Positions 60,728-64,000 of a DNA stretch of 64,000 bases are shown one piece after another. The DNA lies in NCBI GenBank assembly GCA_964352785.1, contig CAYGTI010000002.1, positions 62,001 through 126,000 of the forward strand, read 5' to 3'. This stretch comes from JACOMS01 sp964352785 (lineage in GTDB: Bacteria; Pseudomonadota; Alphaproteobacteria; Caulobacterales; Maricaulaceae). Every line of letters starts with the position of its first letter. Within the stretch, counting starts at the first letter, position 1. Both the position numbers and the translations under genes were made by a program. A model generated the notes under the pieces. The model was not told the origin of the DNA, did not search any database, and saw only the letters and a program-made list of their open reading frames with translations.

Positions 60728-60757
60728 TGCGTAGAAAGCTGTATCAATAACAACGCA
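60728..60757. promoter_or_regulatory. 30-bp operator element F2 (TGCGTA-N18-AACGCA)
   Basis: One mismatch in the right arm. It ends 10 bases before the GTG start of the sulfotransferase gene (+). Pairs with F1 at 63 bases. Confidence 0.65.
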
Positions 60758-60767
60758 TGGAGAGCTT

Positions 60768-61919
60768 GTGTCGGTTTCTGAATTTGATGTGCTTAAAGCG
60801 CAAGCCACTACTCAAACCGGGTTGTCAGATTTTGGCGAAACATGGTTTTTCGATAATATAAAAGCGCTCATTCCGGCTCTGAATAACGAAGCACGCCTCA
60901 GCGAAGCGGGTGTTTACGGGGCGCAGCACATGATCGTCTCAGGTCTTGTGAACCGGTTGCGTCACATCGATTTGATTAAGTCGTACCCGGAAATTCTTGA
61001 GGAAACGGTTAATGTGACGGCTGTGCTGACGGGGCTTCCGCGCACAGGCAGCACAATGCTTCACCGAATGATTGCTGCCGCGCCTGATCTAACGGCTGTT
61101 CGCTGGTATGAGGCGCAAAATTACGTTCCGCTGGTCGGTGAAGCGCGCGGTGAGCCAGCGCCCCGGCAAGAGGCGGCCAAAGGCATATTAGATTATATGC
61201 TGGGTGTTATTCCTGAACTTATGTCCATCCATCCCATGAGTATTGATCAGCCTGATGAAGAAGTCATTATTCTTGGACAGCTTTTTTCAAGCTCAATGAT
61301 AGAGGCGACTTACTTTGTGCCCAGTTACGCCGCATGGCTGGACACGCAAGATCCGCGCCCCGCTTATGACGATCTGATCCAAATACTACAGTCGTTGCAA
61401 TGGCAAGACCCAAGCAGGTCTGGCAAAAATTGGGTACTTAAAACGCCGGGGCACTTAATGGCTTTGGGGACCGTCTTGGATGTCTTTCCTGATGCAAAAG
61501 TTGTTATGACCCACCGCGATCCTGTCTCAACCGTGCCGTCCTATTGCAGTATGGAAGCCAGCCTCTACCGGATGGGCTCTGACGATATCACAAACGACAT
61601 GATTGGCGAATTTTGGAGTTCGCGGCTCGCGGGGTGGTTGGCCCGCTTCATGGCGGTTCGAGACGCTGCCGGGCCGGAGAGGTTTATCGATGTGGCGTAT
61701 ACTGACCTGCTGGAGCGCCCTGTCGATCAAGGCCTGAGTGTTTTAGCGCAAACGGGCATTCCGATGACGGAAGATATGCGGGCCGGAATGGCCGACTGGA
61801 TTGAGGCGAATAAGCGTGAGCACCGGGCCGCGCATAAATATTCACTCTCGGATTTTGGCCTTGAGGCCGCGCAGATCGAAACTTTGTTTAGTGATTACAG
61901 CCAAACGTTTCTGATTTAA
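60768..61919 (+). CDS. Sulfotransferase family protein
   Basis: The 383-residue protein has the PAPS-binding 5'-PSB-like loop TGLPRTGSTMLHRM and the 3'-PB block VVMTHRDPVSTVPSYCS, as in bacterial sulfotransferases (family Sulfotransfer_3). It would transfer sulfate from PAPS to a hydroxyl group of a small molecule, possibly a steroid-like alcohol, or act on another acceptor. The start is GTG at 60768, shortly after operator F2. It is alone on this strand and divergent from the SDR-DUF1214 run. Confidence 0.87.
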   Translation: MSVSEFDVLKAQATTQTGLSDFGETWFFDNIKALIPALNNEARLSEAGVYGAQHMIVSGLVNRLRHIDLIKSYPEILEETVNVTAVLTGLPRTGSTMLHRMIAAAPDLTAVRWYEAQNYVPLVGEARGEPAPRQEAAKGILDYMLGVIPELMSIHPMSIDQPDEEVIILGQLFSSSMIEATYFVPSYAAWLDTQDPRPAYDDLIQILQSLQWQDPSRSGKNWVLKTPGHLMALGTVLDVFPDAKVVMTHRDPVSTVPSYCSMEASLYRMGSDDITNDMIGEFWSSRLAGWLARFMAVRDAAGPERFIDVAYTDLLERPVDQGLSVLAQTGIPMTEDMRAGMADWIEANKREHRAAHKYSLSDFGLEAAQIETLFSDYSQTFLI

Positions 61920-62002
61920 CGCGTTTACGTGGACATAAAAAAGGACGCCCAGGTAAGGACGCCCTCATAATCTAAGCAGGCTTTGGACCGAAGTTCAAAG
62001 TC

Positions 62003-62791
62003 TTAGAAGCGGTAACGGGCTCTAAGCTGTACGGGTACTGACCAGCGGGAGCTACCATTATTGCCTTCGGACAAAAATGTACCTGTTGTAAAAGTATCAT
62101 CCGGGTTGTTTTCGCCGATGTAACGTAGTCCTGTTTCAAGACCAAGAGACATGCGTCGGGTAATGGGCTTTTCAAGACCAACCAGCGCTGAGGCTGTTGG
62201 AACTAAACGTCCTTCATAAATTTGAATGGCTGGATTGCCTGTAGCCGTGCCATTCACAGCCGTGTTTTGAAGGTCGATGCTTGATGTTTTACTGATGCCG
62301 ACGCGGCCCTCCATGTAAGGAAGAACTGTGCGTAGCAACGGTACTTTCGTGTTGCCAAGGTCATGACGGAAGCCAGCCTCGACGCCGTAGGCTTTGTATT
62401 TTGAAAATTCGCCGGTAAAAATGTCTGTGGGGTCATTCGCGATTACAACATCAGCTTTTCCGTCAGCCTCTTGGTAGAAACCGTTCAGTGTGATGTGTTG
62501 TTTTCTGTTGACCATATAAGTCCCGCCGCCCTCTGCCCGGTAGCCCATTTTATAGGCATCTTGCATAGGAACTTGGTGCACGTTAACCAATCCGGGAGTA
62601 TCGTTCCCTGTGATGGCAGTACCGCCGACAACATAATCAGTACCGATAGCGCCTGTTAAGGAATAACGGCTCAGAGGCTTCTGTTGTGACGGGGCGCTAG
62701 CTCCGTAACCTTGATTGTACTGATACCCACCACTTAACCAAGAACAACCTGACAGGGCTACTGCTGCTACGCCGACTAGAAGAATTCGCAT
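62003..62791 (-). CDS. Outer-membrane beta-barrel lipoprotein
   Basis: The 262-residue protein has a lipoprotein signal with Cys16 (MRILLVGVAAVALSGC) and then a beta-barrel of alternating strands ending in VQLRARYRF with terminal Phe. It resembles the 5548-6606 lipoprotein in signal, lipobox and C-terminal barrel, but its linker is much shorter and lacks the Tyr/Gln/Cys bias. It is transcribed alone. Nothing in the sequence ties it to a substrate. Confidence 0.75.
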   Translation of the reverse strand: MRILLVGVAAVALSGCSWLSGGYQYNQGYGASAPSQQKPLSRYSLTGAIGTDYVVGGTAITGNDTPGLVNVHQVPMQDAYKMGYRAEGGGTYMVNRKQHITLNGFYQEADGKADVVIANDPTDIFTGEFSKYKAYGVEAGFRHDLGNTKVPLLRTVLPYMEGRVGISKTSSIDLQNTAVNGTATGNPAIQIYEGRLVPTASALVGLEKPITRRMSLGLETGLRYIGENNPDDTFTTGTFLSEGNNGSSRWSVPVQLRARYRF

Positions 62792-63265
62792 TTTACTCTC
62801 TCTCTTAATATGTTGGATGTCCTAATCCATTTTTATTTTTCATTGAGAGAAAAGAGCAAGTTTCGTGCCACTTTCATAAAACTTTGCAATTCTTGGTAGA
62901 TTCTGGTTATTTTCCGTAAAACGGCCAGATATTAATAAAACGTCCACCATGATTTGTCCCAAAGCAGAACACATATATAAGGTTTTAATACCTATAGGTG
63001 GGCCATTACGACGCTCTCTTCCAGCGTGACACACAGAGTCTATGAAAGAGACAGCAAAGCCTACATTGCAAGTCTCATGTCAGTGACTCTAACGCTGATA
63101 ACGGGTACAATCGTTGGGCGACCGCGGGATGGCGCCGCCTGGGTGTCTTTAGGGGTATGTCTTTTTAGGCTACCATGATAGCCAACCTTGTTAGAAAGTT
63201 GGAAGAACTCGTATCTGATTTGAATTTACGCATCTTGGCGATTATATGATGATAAATCAGCCCAA
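62792..63265. other. Intergenic region with an unexplained structured segment
   Basis: No credible ORF is present. The left part (62792-62990) is AT-rich leader of the lipoprotein gene. The right part, about 63000-63175, is GC-richer and contains short hairpins such as ACGCT / AGCGT (63011-63027). It lacks the signature loops of tRNA, RNase P or SRP RNA. It could be an unknown small RNA or a leader. A TACGCA half site lies at 63227-63232, 63 bases before the same arm of operator G. Confidence 0.4.
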
Positions 63266-63295
63266 TGCGTAAAAATGGATAGGCAAAATTACGCA
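63266..63295. promoter_or_regulatory. 30-bp operator element G (TGCGTA-N18-TACGCA)
   Basis: Perfect arms with 18-base spacing lie in front of the Lrp/AsnC gene, 80 bases before its ATG. Autoregulation by this gene product is the simplest reading, which makes it the prime candidate for the element's binding protein. Confidence 0.75.
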
Positions 63296-63375
63296 TTCTT
63301 GTATGCTCGCTCAAATTACGATAGGTCTTGGATACGCTCATAATGGCTGTAAGCCTCAGTTTTACGGAAAGACAT

Positions 63376-63840
63376 ATGCCTGATACTCACTTCCAGTTCA
63401 GTGAACTGGACAATTCCATCATTGACATTCTCAAAAAAGACGGACGAACCAGTAATCAAAAAATTGCGGATATGCTCGGCGTGACTACATCCATGGTCGC
63501 GACCTGTATCCGCCGCATGGAAAGTGCCAAGGCGATGAAAGTCGTCGCTGTGTCAGATTTTAGTGCTTTTGATTATAATGTTCTGTTGCCGATTGGGGTT
63601 GATGTAAAGGGACGCCGCGCCAATGATGTGGCCGATGATCTGGCCGCGCTCGACGAAGTGGCCAGCGTTCAACTCGTGACGGGCAAGCATGACATTGAAA
63701 TATTAGTGACGCTCGCTAGTCTTGATAAAATGTCTGACTTTCTTCTAAGTAAGCTCTCTCAGGTAAAGGGGGTCCGCAGCCTCGACCCGTCGTTCGCCGT
63801 TGATATCATTAAATATGATTTCGACGTCGCTCCGATATAA
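63376..63840 (+). CDS. Lrp/AsnC family transcriptional regulator
   Basis: The 154-residue protein has the AsnC-type helix-turn-helix (LDNSIIDILKKDGRTSNQKIA, then GVTTSMVATCIRRMESA) and a C-terminal RAM/ACT-like ligand domain (GVDVKGRRANDVADDLAAL, VTGKHDIEILVTLASLDKM). The TTG start at 63328 is less likely than the ATG at 63376, which follows GGAAAG. These regulators form dimers and octamers that bind spaced sites. Operator G and a helically phased half site lie upstream. It may control the TGCGTA-N18-TACGCA regulon of the island. Confidence 0.9.
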   Translation: MPDTHFQFSELDNSIIDILKKDGRTSNQKIADMLGVTTSMVATCIRRMESAKAMKVVAVSDFSAFDYNVLLPIGVDVKGRRANDVADDLAALDEVASVQLVTGKHDIEILVTLASLDKMSDFLLSKLSQVKGVRSLDPSFAVDIIKYDFDVAPI

Positions 63841-63850
63841 GGCTGCCATC

Positions 63851-64000
63851 ATGAGAGATTATAAAATAGACGATCTTGATCAGCAGATCATACAGCTTTT
63901 GTCCGAGGATGCGCGCCTGTCCAACCGTAAAATTGCGGCGCAGCTTGGATTTACCGAAGGCACAATCCGTTCGAGGGTAAAGCGCTTGGAAGATGAAAAC
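63851..64000 (+). CDS. Second Lrp/AsnC family regulator, N-terminal part
   Basis: Fifty codons are visible before the window ends. They hold an AsnC-type helix-turn-helix (IDDLDQQIIQLLSEDARLSNR, then KIAAQLGFTEGTIRSRVKRL). It starts 10 bases after the first Lrp/AsnC stop, so the two are co-transcribed. The effector domain and the function are outside the window. Tandem Lrp/AsnC genes may form mixed oligomers. Confidence 0.85.
   Translation, partial: MRDYKIDDLDQQIIQLLSEDARLSNRKIAAQLGFTEGTIRSRVKRLEDEN

Noticed and set aside
61941..61966. GGACGCCC repeated twice after the sulfotransferase gene, first taken as a terminator
   Set aside because: The two copies are direct repeats, not complementary arms, so they cannot form a hairpin.
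63000..63175. 6S RNA, tRNA or SRP RNA gene
   Set aside because: No T-loop, no CCA end, no SRP core sequence and no clear 6S bubble could be found; it is kept only as an unexplained segment.
1..64000. CRISPR arrays, insertion sequences, transposases or integrases
   Set aside because: No spaced repeat arrays, transposase motifs or terminal inverted repeats with target duplications were seen. The only repeats found are the operators and short hairpins.

Overview
The window looks like a piece of an alphaproteobacterial chromosome of moderate GC, most plausibly a marine member of the Caulobacterales/Maricaulales/Hyphomonadaceae side of the class. The grounds are the gene order rpsF-rpsR-rplI and fabG-acpP-fabF-mltG-yicC-gmk, the TonB receptors starting with an AQLDEIVVTA plug signature, and the abundance of SDR, Rieske and CoA-transferase genes. 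This placement is inference, because no rRNA gene is present.

Region 1 (1-19.9 kb) is mostly core genome. It holds the end of a histidine kinase, a DUF4349 lipoprotein, an M16 metalloprotease lipoprotein, small membrane proteins, a SixA-like phosphatase and a Tyr/Gln/Cys-rich outer-membrane lipoprotein. The S6-S18-L9 ribosomal operon follows, then a large coiled-coil protein and the fatty-acid and cell-wall block fabD / fabG-acpP-fabF-mltG-yicC-gmk. That block is interrupted by an oppositely oriented lipid kinase and metallophosphoesterase pair. An XRE regulator with a divergent membrane protein closes the region.

Region 2 (19.9-64 kb) is an accessory catabolic island of about 40 genes. It has two TonB-dependent receptors, a spinster-like MFS transporter and two membrane-anchored beta-propeller paralogues. 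Its oxidative enzymes are three KshA-like Rieske oxygenases, a P450, a [2Fe-2S] ferredoxin, seven SDRs and an old-yellow-enzyme-like flavoprotein. Its CoA chemistry comprises two acyl-CoA ligases, two family III CoA-transferases, a crotonase and an Ltp2-like thiolase with its DUF35 partner. SnoaL, SRPBCC and DUF1214 proteins, two amidohydrolases and a sulfotransferase complete it. The likely job is uptake, CoA activation and oxidative attack of a large hydrophobic, steroid- or terpenoid-like compound. The substrate is inferred, not read from sequence.

Two regulatory codes can be read directly. A TetR-type operator (TCCGAAC-AAC-GTTCGGA) sits just downstream of a TTGACT promoter in front of tetR (37.7 kb) and again in front of the CoA-transferase operon (28.2 kb), so one regulon covers about 27-43 kb. 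A second, apparently undescribed element, TGCGTA-N18-TACGCA (30 bp), occurs in six promoter regions of the island (20.7, 23.2, 47.7, 51.4, 53.2 and 60.7 kb) and in front of an Lrp/AsnC gene at 63.3 kb. In six of the seven regions a second full, degenerate or half site begins exactly 62 or 63 bp away, about six helical turns. This pattern fits an oligomeric Lrp-like regulator and is the most novel observation here.

Three single-base A-tract shifts are visible: one at the end of the first beta-propeller gene and two in a HAMP-PAS-cupredoxin remnant. They may be real mutations or sequencing errors.
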